DNA of 64,000 bases. Origin: Chondrus crispus (taxonomy: Eukaryota; Rhodophyta; Florideophyceae; Gigartinales; Gigartinaceae). The notes beneath the pieces were generated by a model. It saw only the letters and a list, made by a program, of their open reading frames with translations. It ran no database searches and was not told the DNA's origin. The DNA lies in assembly GCF_000350225.1 (NCBI RefSeq), contig NW_005179057.1, positions 883,618 through 947,617 of the forward strand. Direction: 5' to 3'. This document shows, in pieces, positions 22,443 to 33,004 of the stretch. Position numbers and translations under genes: made by a program. Each line of letters begins with the position of its first letter. The first letter of the stretch is position 1.

Positions 22443-23346
22443 ATGCACGCGTGTTTATTCCTGGCAGCCCTGCTTCTGTGCCTGGCAAGCGAGTCATCTG
22501 CCATCAGCTTTGATTTGCCACCAGGGAAGGAGGAATGCTTTTTCGAGGACGTTCACCAAGGGACAAACATCAACGGCGCCTACGTCGTCACGCGCGGAGG
22601 CTCGCATTTGGATATTGACGTCTCGATCTTTAATCCGGATTCGACGCAGGTCTACAATGCAAAGCGCGAAGGAGAGGACAAGTTTATGCTCAAGGCTGAC
22701 AAAGACGGCATGTACAAGTTCTGCTTCAGCAATTCGGTAAGTGATGATGCTGTCCTTTGAGTTTCAGGGTGTGGCTTCCGCGTTAATTTCTGCGTGAGTT
22801 CTGACCAGAGCACTCGTCTTTTGTGTACCACGGCGGTTGTGACACTTCGCGTTCATTGAATCCACTGCCTTCAATCGCCTTTGTTTTGGATGTTTGTGGC
22901 GGGAGTAGATGAGTATGGTGTCGCACAAGACTGTAAAACTTGTGATTACGACAGGTGACCCTATCGATTTTTCCAAGCTGGCAAAGAAGGAAAGCATGGA
23001 TGTCGTAGAGCGATGGATAGTGAGCATCTCGAAAACCGTTCGCATGATTGACTTCCATCAACAAGAATATAGAAACCTCCATGAGCGTCACTTGTTTGGT
23101 AAGTTCTTACCTTTGTTCCATGCCTTGCTATGACGAATGTTCTGCATCTCTGCGAAGTCTAACTGTTTTCTTTTGTTTGTCCCCTGCTCTGGTGCCTGTT
23201 CTGTAGCTGTGGCATCGACAAATCGCCGGGTCAAGTGGTGGTCGTTTTTGGAATGCGTTGCCGTTATGGTCGTGTCCGGTATTCAAGTCATGTTCATTAA
23301 GAGAATGTTTAACAAGAGCGCTCCCGGCATCAAACGCATGGTGTAG
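22443..23346 (+). CDS. p24/emp24 (GOLD-domain) cargo receptor, three exons
   Basis: Exons 22443-22736, 22909-23098 and 23207-23346 join in frame to 207 residues, with GTAAGT-type donors and AG acceptors. It starts with a signal peptide (HACLFLAALLLCLASESSA). A GOLD domain follows with the two conserved cysteines (GKEECFFEDV and KFCFSNS). Then comes a helical lumenal stalk (DVVERWIVSISKTVRMIDFH, QQEYRNLHERH) and one membrane segment (WWSFLECVAVMVVSGIQVMF). The short cytosolic tail IKRMFNKSAPGIKRMV is typical in length, but the usual FF pair is reduced to MF. p24 proteins cycle between ER and Golgi in COPII and COPI vesicles. The ATG at 22443 is chosen because it begins directly at the signal peptide. 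Subfamily is not assigned. Confidence 0.9.
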
Positions 23347-23493
23347 CGCCAATTACCATTAAACTTACTTGCATAAACTTTCTCCTAGAGTTAGTATCAC
23401 TAAGGAGTTTGTTGTGCCAAAAGCGCATGGAATCTGGCTTCAACCGTTGTACAGTATCTTTATTTCGATTCGCAAGTTTGCTTTGCAAGACTG

Positions 23494-25677
23494 TTAGCTT
23501 TTTCTCGATAGTTTCGTAAGTTTCTTCGCGGGGGTAATCCTCTTTCCTGTGGCTGCCCGCTTAAACCGTTCGATCCCCCTCAATGGATTTCTTTTTGATA
23601 TGGCCTTTCGAAGGGCCAGTCGATTCTCCTTTGCAGGTGGGTTCGACGGCTCTGACCCTGCTTTGCTTCTGGGACGGCTTTTAACTTCTGTTGAGTTACT
23701 TTGACGCGGGAAGAAGCGGCTCAGCCTAACCTGCTTCCCCCCAGCTGCGCTCGACGCTCCCTTTACTTGGCTTTCGTCGACCTTTCGCTTCATTGCTCGA
23801 CTGTCATTCCGGGGGTTTTCATTTGGCGGCATTTCTCCATCGTCGCAATCCGAAAACCCGTTGTCATCTGGGCCTGGGCTGGGCGGTGGTGGAATTGAGT
23901 CAGGGACAAACTTTTCGCTCTTTTCATCTTTTGGATGGGTGGCAAACCTGGCCAATACTCGATTGACTGCCTGAACACGCGTGGAATCCGGCGCGCATAC
24001 ATCGTTGGATTCAATTTTCACTTCTTCGGTGACGGCAGTTCGTGGTCTTTTGTTCAAACGCCTGGGGGATGACTCCTTCTCATCTTCTGAACCGCTGGAA
24101 CCCCTATTCTCTGGCGTTGCTGCCTCCGGAAATGTGAATTGGCTCTCCGGCGGCTCATCGGTATCCGCTTGTGTAGGAATCGGAGAGAGCTGTGGCCTTT
24201 TAAAGCTCGCCCATATGTCGCCAGACTGATTCGCGGTAAATCTCGGGTTCTGCGTTTGAGACGACTTATTGGCTGCTTTGAAACCAGCAGCAATCCGTCT
24301 CGGATTAAACGTTCGAGATCCTCTGGTAAGCCTTTGCCGCAAGTTGGTGGCCAAGGAAAATCCACCGGGAGAAGAGGATGACTTGGCCGGTTGCACCTGG
24401 AATCCGCGGATGTCCATTGCCACCCTTTTCGGAGTAGAACGTATCTGATTTTCCGGCGTATATGACTGAGGCCTTCTCCTCTGGCCGAGTGGGCGCTGGA
24501 CAACATCTAGAGGATCGTCATACTCTTTTAGAGACCCGGGATGGAGGTACCCTTGGGCAATTTTCTTGGCTATTGCAGGGTCGCGATGGGCGCCCAAGAA
24601 AGACCAATCAATCGTTTCGCCCTCAGTTTCCACTAATACACCTGGCGGGATCTTGGCCTTGGCGATTGCATCCAGCTCTCGCAACGGAACTGTCTTCGAT
24701 TCCCGAAGATCAAAAACCGTTTGGTGGCGAAACACCATACAGGCTCTGGCAAAATCCTCCGTAAATGAGCGCTTTACGATGAAGCGACGATCATGACGAA
24801 TAGCGTGGATGAGGCGACCCATTGTGCGATACTTTTTTACCATGGTATGGGCCTTCTTCATGCCAAGCCCGTTGACACCCTTGAAGAAATCACAGCCCGA
24901 ACAAACGCACATGTACAAAAACATATCGTCGGAAAAATTAAGCATCGAGATGGAATCCAGAGCTGGGAGATTTTTCGTCTGATACAAATCGCCATCGCCT
25001 GTCTTGGTCATTTTATATAATACCTTGCTCGCGCCATAAACAAGCAAGTCCGAATCCTCGGTGATAACGCTCTGAACATAGCCGGACTGCATCATCCACG
25101 CCAGCTGGGCATCGGCCTCATACGGTGCGACGACGTACTCAACATTCATCCTCCTGAGCTGTCGAATGACCTGTCTTGCCATTTGCGGCGTGACCGGGCA
25201 CGCCTTCTGGTACCAATCCTCCGCGGCGCGCGAGTTGCCCTTAGCGGCTGCGGCCTCCGCCTTAGCGAGTGCATCTGCACGACGTTCGCGGCGCTCGGCG
25301 TGCGTGTCGGCTTTCATGGGGAGCGCGGCGCCGTCGAAGACGATGACGGGGGTGGCGCCGAAATGGATGAGCATGCGGACGCGGTGCATGCAGTACTCGA
25401 CGTAGAGGTCCGTGTCCACGCCGCGGCATAGCTTCGACGCGCACGTGTAGACGCCGCGGTGCAGCCAGCCGTACACGTCGACGCCGACGCGCGTGCGCGC
25501 AAACTCCTTCACATGCTTCTGCTCGCTGGCGGCCGACAGACCGGGGAAGTAAAGAGGGACGGGGCTCGCTCAGGAGGGGTCAATATGGCCGGGTTCTGGA
25601 GACGGGGCGGGGAGGGAGGCGAGGTGGAGTGCTTACCGAATCGACTTGAGAATCGGCAGGAGCCCGTTTATACCCAT
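23494..25677 (-). CDS. EXO1: Exonuclease 1 (XPG/FEN1-family 5' nuclease)
   Basis: 690 residues from two exons: 25677-25637 (41 bp, MGINGLLPILKSI plus a split Arg codon, donor GTAAGC) and 25525-23494. The tiny first exon supplies the MGI(x)GLL terminus that all XPG-family nucleases need. With it the residue numbering matches human EXO1: D30, D78, K85, R92, E150, D152, D171 and D173 are all in place, and SGCD carries the next aspartate at 226. XPG-N is about 1-99, XPG-I about 127-210, and the H2TH-containing part to about 340. The rest is disordered and basic. A canonical PCNA-binding box, QVRLSRFF, sits at residues 612-619. Role: 5'-3' resection in mismatch repair and recombination, in the nucleus. 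Divergent to the PH-domain gene. Confidence 0.95.
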
Positions 25678-26247
25678 GCTTTTCCTCTGCTGAGGTGGCT
25701 GGCGTTGTCACGCCGATGCAGCGGCGGCGACAGGATGGGTGGTACGGGGGAGTTGCGCGTGGGGCGGCTCATGGAGTGGCTTTGACAAGTGAATAGTTTG
25801 GCCGGCGTTGATGGCGGAAGAACTCCCCATTTCGATTCACAGGCAGGCTTATGTGAGGCTTCTGGGTGGGATTGCTGTTGTGATTGTGATCGTGAAGAGG
25901 ACATTTTTGGCGCCAGTTCCCTTCTGTAAACCGCTGTCAACAGAAGTGCTCTCACCTCGTGGACACGTTGCCACGAATTCTAATCATATGTGTGCCAGAG
26001 GAGAGCCTCAAGTGCAACTATCATACACAAGACATAGAGCCAATTCACATCCGCCAAGTGGAAGGTCAACGGCAGCCTTGAGAAGCCCGGTTTGTGGACA
26101 TCATTTGCTTGCAATTTTGCACCTCCAACCCCCCTGATCCCAAAGGCAAAGTTTCAATACAACCCGCACCGCGCCCTCCATCCCAACTCGCTTTTCTGTT
26201 TACCTGGTCAAGTAGCTAACGAGCATTTCGAGAAACAGCTCGACGCT
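25678..26247. promoter_or_regulatory. shared divergent promoter region
   Basis: A 570-bp interval between the starts of EXO1 (-) and the PH-domain gene (+). No further gene is seen. The two transcripts must start here, but no single motif can be named. Confidence 0.4.
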
Positions 26248-26832
26248 ATGGCCTTCATCTCAGTGAGCGCGTTCGTCCCAAGAAGCCCCCAACTCACGCA
26301 CGCAGGCCCCGTCTGCACGAGGCCCGTGCACCATGCGCACGCGGCGGTGCGCATGCAGGCGCCACTAGGAGGTCAGGGGAAGAAGCAGTCGAGAAGCCGC
26401 AAGTTCCGTCCAGGCGCGGGGGGAAAGGGCGCCAAGGCAGAGAAGGTAAAGCTGGAACCGGAGACCGTGTTCTTGGAAACGGGGCCCAGCAATATGGAAC
26501 TCATCGTGCCTACGCTCTCCATCCTCACCGTCATCGGAATCATCCCGTTTGTCGCCGCAGTGTCGCGCGCCGCGTGGGTGCGCTACAAGTTTACTAGCAG
26601 GCGCATTTCCGTTAGCAGCGGCTTTCGGGGAAAGGATCAGACAGAGGTGATATATAGGGACATTGATTTGGTCAAGTATGTGCGCAGGTTAGGCGGGGCG
26701 GCAGACTGTGTGCTCACTTTGCGGGATGGCGCCAAGTTGGAGCTAAGAGCTGTGCCAGAGTTTGAAAAGATTTATAACTTTCTCATGGAGAAGGTCAGCG
26801 AAGAAACAAAGGAAGCGAGTGGCCCAGCATGA
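26248..26832 (+). CDS. putative plastid membrane protein with bacterial-type PH domain
   Basis: 194 residues, single exon. ATG 26248 is chosen over upstream in-frame codons because the protein then starts with a transit-peptide-like stretch: MAFISVSAFVPRSP, rich in Ser, Thr, Arg and His, low in acids, with a VRMQ site near residue 36 as in plastid-targeted proteins. A basic Gly/Lys segment follows (about 41-68), then a membrane helix (about 85-107, ELIVPTLSILTVIGIIPFVA). A small beta-rich domain follows (about 110-180: YKFTSRRISVSSGF, TEVIYRDIDLVKYVRR, CVLTLRDGAKLELRAV) with the pattern of bPH/DUF304 domains of cyanobacteria and plastids. The target compartment and fold are inferred from pattern only; the function is unknown. 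Confidence 0.6.
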   Translation: MAFISVSAFVPRSPQLTHAGPVCTRPVHHAHAAVRMQAPLGGQGKKQSRSRKFRPGAGGKGAKAEKVKLEPETVFLETGPSNMELIVPTLSILTVIGIIPFVAAVSRAAWVRYKFTSRRISVSSGFRGKDQTEVIYRDIDLVKYVRRLGGAADCVLTLRDGAKLELRAVPEFEKIYNFLMEKVSEETKEASGPA

Positions 26833-27070
26833 TCCTCAGAGCTGCGTGCCCGCCAGGAAACGCTCGGTCTGCAAAGACGATATTGCATCGTTTGAGGACA
26901 CAGGTTTACTTCTTATTCATTACACGGCGGAATGTAAAACCCACGCCGCTTTACTTTTTTCATCCGTACAGGTGGCCGCCCGCATATCTTCTTCCAAAAT
27001 ACAGAGCAGGTTAAACCATACGTGACAGAAATCATACACAGGTCTCGCAAGCGACGTACACAAAATGAGA

Positions 27071-28367
27071 TCAAAAATCGTCGAACGGGTTTGTCGAGCC
27101 GGCTCCGGCGCTTGCGCTGGGTCCAAAAGGATTTGCTGGGGCACCGCCCGCCGCCCCATTCATCGCCGACGAGCCAGCCATCCCGCCCATCCCTCCGCTA
27201 GCGACACCAACACCCCCATTCATTGAACCCATCCCGCCTCCCATTCCTGACATGCCGCCCATCGCTCCCATGCCACCCATTCCAGGCATAGCACCGTTCA
27301 TTGCGCCCGTTCCTGGCATACCGCCATTCATTGCACCCATTCCCATTCCCATTCCCATGCCCGCCATGCCATTCATCGCTCCGCCGCTCGGCGGGTTGTC
27401 GCTGATGTTGAGAGTTTGGATCGGGCCTAGGGCATTGAGCACGTCATCATCACCAGCGCCATTAGCCCTTGCCATATTCGCCTCAGCACTCGGCGGCGCA
27501 GGGAGCGCAAGCGGGGCGCCCTGGGAAACTGCAGAGCTCGATGCCTCGCCAAAACCGGACCCCATTCCAGGACCCATGCCCATGCCGTTCGGCATGCCTC
27601 CCATCATACCCATTCCGCCGCCCATCCCTCCTTGCATGCCCTGCATTCCGCCCATGGCTCCCATGCCGCCCATGCCGTTCACGGCGCCCATACCATTCAT
27701 GCCGCCCATGGCACCTCCCATACCGCCACCCATGCCACCATGCATCATTTGGGCGGCCATAGCCGGCGGCATAAGTCCCTGCGGCGTCATAACCGCGGGT
27801 CCCATGGGCGTCTGAATGACATTTCCAAAGCCACCGCCGCCCATACCCATACTCGCAGATCCAGCGCCCGCCGACTGGTTCTGATGAATCAAGTCGTCAA
27901 TAGAGCCCGCAAAGGCCGGGGCGGAGCGACTCGAAGTTTTCTTCTTATCCTTCTTCTTACTCTTCTTCCTCTTGGAGCTCTTCTTCTTCCTTCTATCATC
28001 CTCTTCACTCTCAGTTTCGCTGTCAGTCTCATCATCGGTATCCTCCTCTGTCTCAGACTCGGTCTCTGATTCAACATACTTGCTCTTCTGTGACTTTTTC
28101 TTGCTCGACTTCTTCTTCTTCTTCTTCTTCTTCTTCCTTTCCTCACGGCGGCGGCGATGATCGTCCTCCTCCTCGTCGACTTCGTCGTCACGATATCTCG
28201 AAGGTCTCCGGGCACGGTCCGAGCGAGCATCGCGACCATGGTCGCGGTCGTAGGCATAATCGCGGTCACGCACATCCCTATCGCGATGGCGGTCGACATC
28301 ATAATCCCTCTCACGCAACGGACGCACAGGGGCACGGTCATGGTCTCTATCCCTGCGATCTCTATAA

Positions 28368-28429
<62 letters not shown>

Positions 28430-28912
28430 TCTATCCCTGTCTCTTGGCCTATCATCCCTCTCTCTGTCTCTGTCCCTGTCCCTCTCTCTTCCCCTATCCT
28501 CCCTCCTACTAGCTGTGGCAGGGGCCAAGCTCTTCGCGGCCCAGCTGCCGTCATACTTGAGCCAGATAAACTCTCTGATAGTTTCCTTATCGCCGGGCTG
28601 GGGCTCCGGGTAGTCCTTGGGGCTCCACCTCGCCATCCACCTCCTCCTCGCCAAGTCGTTGCCGCGGTCCTCCATGCGGTAGGCGTCGTCCATAGAGAAG
28701 GTGGCCGAGTCGATGTTGCGCACGCCCTTGCGCGACGCGTCGCGGTGGATGCCCGCGCACAGCGGGCACACAAACGTGCCCAACGCAAGCACGACGTGGT
28801 TGGGCGACGAAGCGCCGCAGTCGGCGCAGTAGCGGTTCCCGCCCGCGCGCGACAGCTGCCGTAGCTTGCGCTCCGCGTCCTCCGCTTCGCGCGGGCTCAC
28901 GCGCCGAGCCAT
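27071..28912 (-). CDS. ArfGAP protein with RD-, Lys- and Met/Gly-rich tail
   Basis: 613 residues, single exon, ATG at 28912. The N-terminal ArfGAP domain (about 12-125) has the zinc finger C29-X2-C32-X16-C49-X2-C52 and the catalytic arginine in GIHRD (R57). Family members stimulate GTP hydrolysis by Arf GTPases on membranes. Downstream is an (RD)n tract (about 140-180, coded by a CCTGTC-type hexamer repeat near 28368-28440). After it comes a Lys/Ser/Glu-rich block with a run of nine lysines, then a Met/Gly-rich region (GGMGGMGAM-like repeats), and finally two NPF motifs (ANPFGPS and TNPFDDF at the end). NPF motifs bind EH-domain endocytic proteins, as in AGFG/SMAP relatives. The charged tracts recall splicing factors and are odd here. 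Convergent with the PH-domain gene, 238 bp between stops. Confidence 0.9.
28368..28440. repeat. hexanucleotide microsatellite inside the ArfGAP gene
   Basis: Ten or more tandem CCTGTC-type units (plus strand), encoding alternating Arg-Asp on the minus strand. Likely variable in length between individuals. Adjacent CTT repeats (28109-28136) encode the lysine run. Confidence 0.9.
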
Positions 28913-30083
28913 GGTGGAGGGGGCTGGGGGGGGTTGGGGAGAGGGGGGGGGGGATGGTAGTTAGGTGTGCGCCGGAGTGTGCGCGCCGGATGAGGGGAGC
29001 GCGAAGGGGGTGTGTACGGTGTGGCACGGACGGGGGGGGCCGCGGGGGGTGGGAAAAGTGGAGGGTAATAGACTGAGGGGCGGGGCGAGGCTGCCGCGGT
29101 GTGCGGGGCGGGACAGGTGGACGCGCGGAGGATTGGTGGCCGTGCGAAGGCGCGCGCGGGGCGCTCGGGCCGGTGTCACGAGGATGCGGCCCGGGGTCAT
29201 GGGGATGCGGCCCGAATGCCCGAATGGGGCGCGGCGCCCCGCCCCACTCGGGCCTGTGAGGGATTCGTCGATGCATCGAGGCTGTAGAAATTAGCAGCCT
29301 TCGTACTGTATGCACTTCAAAAAGGCAAAGGTGTAAAATAGCGAGGGGCCAATCAAAGCTCGCGAAGTTCCTCAAGAATTTAGCACTTTACACTCACGCA
29401 CTCCAACAACGTCGCAGCTACGCAATATGGTCTACAGTGTACTGTACTGTGGCCACCTCCATCCTCGTCCGCAAGCCGGTTCATGCGGCAGACGTTGTCT
29501 GCTCACTACACGTGTAAGCGTGAAATCTACGGCATGCGTCAGGATACTCAATGCCTCTATCTATGATGCCCTGTGATTTCATGACTCAACAGTGGGATGC
29601 TCTGAGGGCACTACGGTAAGGTATATGCACTTGCCTGTTTTTATCTGCCCTCATGTCCGAGGCCCTCTCTCGAACAGCGGGAGAGGAGGAAGGAGACAGA
29701 CGGAGTAGTGTAGTGTTCAACGTCCCGCTGGTGAAGTGGCTCGATCACACGCGCTCCCGCCATTGCGAGACATCAACTCGGTCGAAGGGCTGGCCAACAT
29801 TAAATTCTCTTCATTTTTCCCATCTCACCCGCGCATTTGGCCGTCGGGACGCACGGCCGTCAGGACATGAAATTCTCTTCACCGGCGTATTTCTGTCAAA
29901 TATCACACATGCACCTGGACGCAGGGCCGTCGGGACGCAGAAACGCGGACGCAGGCGCGCGCGTTTTTTTTTTTTTTGTTCTCTCGATTCAGTTGGTTAC
30001 AGCGTTGCAGTCAGCCACTTGGCGCAGCCGCACCGTCCTACAGCGACGCCATTACACCGCCCCGCACTCGCCGTACCGCGCAA
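28913..30083. other. intergenic, no gene recognised
   Basis: Contains the ArfGAP promoter (28913 upward), a G-rich run near 28930-28955, a repeated GGCCGTCGGGACGCA theme near 29839 and 29925, and a T14 run near 29966 preceding the 3' end of the glutamine-synthetase-like gene. Reading frames here are GC-driven shadows. Confidence 0.4.
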
Positions 30084-31538
30084 CTAGTGCAACGTCATCA
30101 TGCGCTTGCGGAACTCCTTGATCCCGACCTTCTTCACAAACTCGATCTCAGCCACGCGCGCGGAGCAGATCTCGTGCACCATCTCCTTCGTGAACACCCT
30201 CTCCAGCCGGCCGCCCTGCGCGGCCTCCTCGAACTCCACCACGCTCTCCTCCAGCGTCCCCGGCAGCCGCTTCACCTCGGCCTGCACCGTGTGCGGGTCC
30301 ACCTGGCACGCCTCCGGCAGCTCCATCCCCGCCTCCACGCCCTGCAGCCCGGCTAGCAGCAGCCCGGCCATCGCCAGGTCCACGTTGCTCACGCTATCCA
30401 GCGCCTTCACCTCGACGTTGCTCCGGTCCTCCGCCAGCCGCAGCGCCGCCTCCTTATTGTCCACGCCCCACACCTGGTACGCCCCCGCCCAGTACATGGG
30501 CAACATCCGCAGGTAGCTCAGGCAGCTGCCGTTGGTCACACACATCGCCCAAGGCAGCCCCGCCAGAATCCCCGCCATCCACTGCTGCCCCGTCTCGGAA
30601 ACCCCGCCGCACTTCCCCCCCTCCCCGCCACCCACCCCAAAGTGCCCGTCCAAACTTAGATGCACGTGGCATCCACTGCCGCCCAACCCATCCCCGAAGT
30701 TAGGCACGAACGACGTCACCAGCCCGTGCTTCCTCGCCACCGCCTTGATCCCCATCCGCGCCAGCGTCACGTCCTGCACGGCCTGCAGCACCGCCTTGTG
30801 CCTTAGCACCACCTCGTACTGCCCGGTGCTCGCCTCCGCATGCACCATTGCCACTTCAACGCCCATCTGTTCCAAGCACACCGTGACGTCGTCCAGAAAC
30901 CCCCCCGCCATGTCCATCTGGTCGAACAGCGCGTAGCTGGTCCCGCGTCCGTACGGTGTCAGTTGCGTCGCATTCGACCCGTCCTGTGTGAACAGCGCAA
31001 ACTCCAGCTCAAAGCCGGCCTGCACGAACAGGCCCTTCGCGGCGAGCAGATCCACCGCCCGCAGCAGCGCGCCCTTCGGGCAGTGCTCCCACGCCTCGCC
31101 GTCCGCGCCGCGCATCTTGCTGAGTACCACCTCGTGGTTTGGGTGCCAGGGCAGCGCCACGCGGTCGCGCACGCGCGCCGTCAGCGCCTCGTAGGCGGCC
31201 GAGACGGCCTTGTGCAGCGGGTGGCTCATAGGGATTAGCGTCGCTGATCCGGCCGGCGTGATGCGGCTGGACGAAGGCATGTCGAGCCACGGCATGAGGA
31301 CCATGCACGCGCGCGCCATCGGCACGCCGTCGTCCGAGATTCGCCTGGGCACCGTCTTGCACCGCACGATGCCGCAGTAGTCAGTCTGAACGGTTGGGGC
31401 TTCGGTTAGGTTGGTGTTCGATGGGGGGGATGGTTAATGGGTGCTGAATTGGTGTACACGGCGAGATGTACGTACCCATACAAAACGGGTCCATTCCCGG
31501 GCGGAGGCGGTTGTGGAGACCTTGTTGGTTTCGGTCAT
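30084..31538 (-). CDS. glutamine synthetase family protein (GS-I/FluG-like)
   Basis: 454 residues from two exons: 31538-31476 (63 bp, donor GTACGT) and 31385-30084 (acceptor CAG). The junction gives RFVWTDYCGIVRCKTVPR, matching the start of this family (pattern V.F.W.D..G..R.K.V). Catalytic and metal motifs are present: ELE (E147, E149) in AGFELEF, the glutamate in HAEASTGQYE (E205, E212), and HVH in GSGCHVHLSL (H261, H263). Late motifs are NKEAALRL and EVKALDSVSNVDLAMAGLLLAG. The length and single-domain form resemble bacterial GS-I-like gamma-glutamyl-amine ligases and the C-terminal half of FluG rather than plant GS-II (about 360 residues). In the late motifs the usual R-x-P and ANPY are changed, so the substrate may not be ammonia. 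The substrate is unknown. Confidence 0.88.
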
Positions 31539-32407
31539 CGTGGGGGGGCTGTTCGAAAATTGGGCAAGCTGTTAATGTGGGATGGTTGGACAAGGGGGTT
31601 GGTGCAGCTCAGTGATACTCTCTCTCCCTCTCTCTCTCTATACGCAGAGAGAAGAGGAACCGAAGAGGAATGACTCTGCAATATTGCAATTCCACATTCA
31701 CACGTGCTCCGCCGCCGACACTAAGCCACCTCGAGGCCATCTCGAGGGCACCTCGAGGGTGGCCTTGTGGATAGGGAATAAAGCAGACTTACCGTGTCGT
31801 GCATCCAAAAGACCGAGTTAATGTGAATAATGCAGGTTTCCCAATAGTGCGGCTGCAGCTCCCAAATTGGCCCCCACTGCAAGTTGTACTGAAAGCTGCC
31901 ATCTTTTGAAGAAAATCTTGCCGCTCGCACTATTCACAACAGCGAAGCGTTGGGTCTTTAACAGACCTGTTCGGAGCGGCCCCGCACACACAACGTTACA
32001 AATGGGCCGTTCCAGACGGGCCCTTCCAGACGGGCCCTTCCAATCGGGCCCTTCCAATCGGGCCCTTCCAAACATCAAAGATTCGCGACTTCCCTTGTCT
32101 GTTGTGTGACGACGCCTCCTCGCTCAACTGAATTCCAGATCTCGAAGAAACCAGATCACACATTCCCAATCCAATTTCGGTCCACCTTTGCTCCGATGTA
32201 AGCTCACTGTAATTTCAGCCCGACGCCGCATGCTCCGCGATCAACTTTCGTCACGTCGCCATCGTCGTCGGCACCCGCATTGAATCTCTTCTAACCTTCC
32301 AAACACGCGCAGACTAACACAACTCGCGTCCCATTCAAGTCCATCACTGACATCCTCGTCGACAGACCAGGCCGGTCAATCCCCATCCAAACGCCACCCC
32401 CTCCACG
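31539..32407. promoter_or_regulatory. divergent promoter region with tandem repeats
   Basis: Lies between the starts of the glutamine-synthetase-like gene (-) and RPL13A (+). It holds a CT-rich tract (31619-31640), a CTCGAG cluster (31731-31757) and the 14-bp tandem repeat listed separately. 5' leaders of both genes are expected here. Confidence 0.45.
32003..32072. repeat. 14-bp tandem repeat, five copies
   Basis: Unit CGGGCCCTTCCA(GA/AT), the first copy diverged (TGGGCCGTTCCAGA). It lies about 340 bp upstream of the ribosomal protein gene. GGGCCC is self-complementary, so each copy carries a dyad. Confidence 0.9.
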
Positions 32408-33004
32408 ATGTTCCAGGGTACGATTCTCGTCGACGGCAAAGGCCACTTGATCGGCCGCCTCGCCTCGGTGATCGCGAAGGAGCTGCTGAACGGGCAGGAA
32501 GTCGTCGTGCTTCGATGCGAAGAGATCGAAATCTCGGGCACGCGCCACCGCAACCGGAAGAACTTTCAAAGCTACCTGCAAAAGCGCACCAACACCAACC
32601 CCAAGTGGGGACCCTTCCACCACCGCGCGCCGCGCATGATCCTCACCAAGTCCGTGCGCGGCATGCTCCCGCGCAAGACCAAGCGCGGCGAGGAGGCCAT
32701 GGCCCGCTTCAAAGCCTTCGAGGGCGTGCCGCCCGCCTACGCCAAGACGAAGAGGATGGTCGTCCCGGCCGCGCTTCGTGTCACCCATTTGCGTCCCAGT
32801 GCCAAGTACACTAACATTGGAAAGCTCGCAGGCGAGATGGGATGGAAGTATGGGAGCCTCATTCGCAAGATGGAGGAACAGCGTAAGGTTGAGAGCGCTG
32901 CGGATTACGAAAAGAGAAAGGCATTGGCCAAGCTTAAGGTCCAAGCTATCGCTAGTGTTGATCTTTCGGCAGAGAACCAGGTCCTTGCACCAGCCGGGTA
33001 TTAG
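32408..33004 (+). CDS. RPL13A: 60S ribosomal protein uL13 (L13a)
   Basis: 198 residues, single exon, close to the usual eukaryotic length of about 200. The start MFQGTILVDGKGHLIGRLAS matches the family (VDG.GHLLGRLAS), as do LNGQEVVVLRCE, RNRKNFQSYLQKRTNTNP, GPFHHRAPRMIL, VRGMLPRKTKRG and FEGVPPAYAKTKRMV. It is a component of the large cytosolic ribosomal subunit. Codon use is strongly biased towards C/G-ending codons in the first two thirds, as expected of a highly expressed gene. The start is unambiguous. The promoter is shared with the divergent glutamine-synthetase-like gene. Confidence 0.98.
   Translation: MFQGTILVDGKGHLIGRLASVIAKELLNGQEVVVLRCEEIEISGTRHRNRKNFQSYLQKRTNTNPKWGPFHHRAPRMILTKSVRGMLPRKTKRGEEAMARFKAFEGVPPAYAKTKRMVVPAALRVTHLRPSAKYTNIGKLAGEMGWKYGSLIRKMEEQRKVESAADYEKRKALAKLKVQAIASVDLSAENQVLAPAGY

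Noticed and set aside
26092-26247. Upstream in-frame extension of the PH-domain protein
   Set aside because: It would put 52 residues before a good transit peptide, so the ATG at 26248 fits better.
27252-27815. Plus-strand Pro/Met/Ile-rich frame opposite the ArfGAP tail
   Set aside because: It is the reverse reading of the Met/Gly-rich repeats.
28587-29375. 262-codon minus-strand frame overlapping the ArfGAP start
   Set aside because: It is the other-frame shadow of the GC-rich ArfGAP N-terminus plus the leader; no domain.
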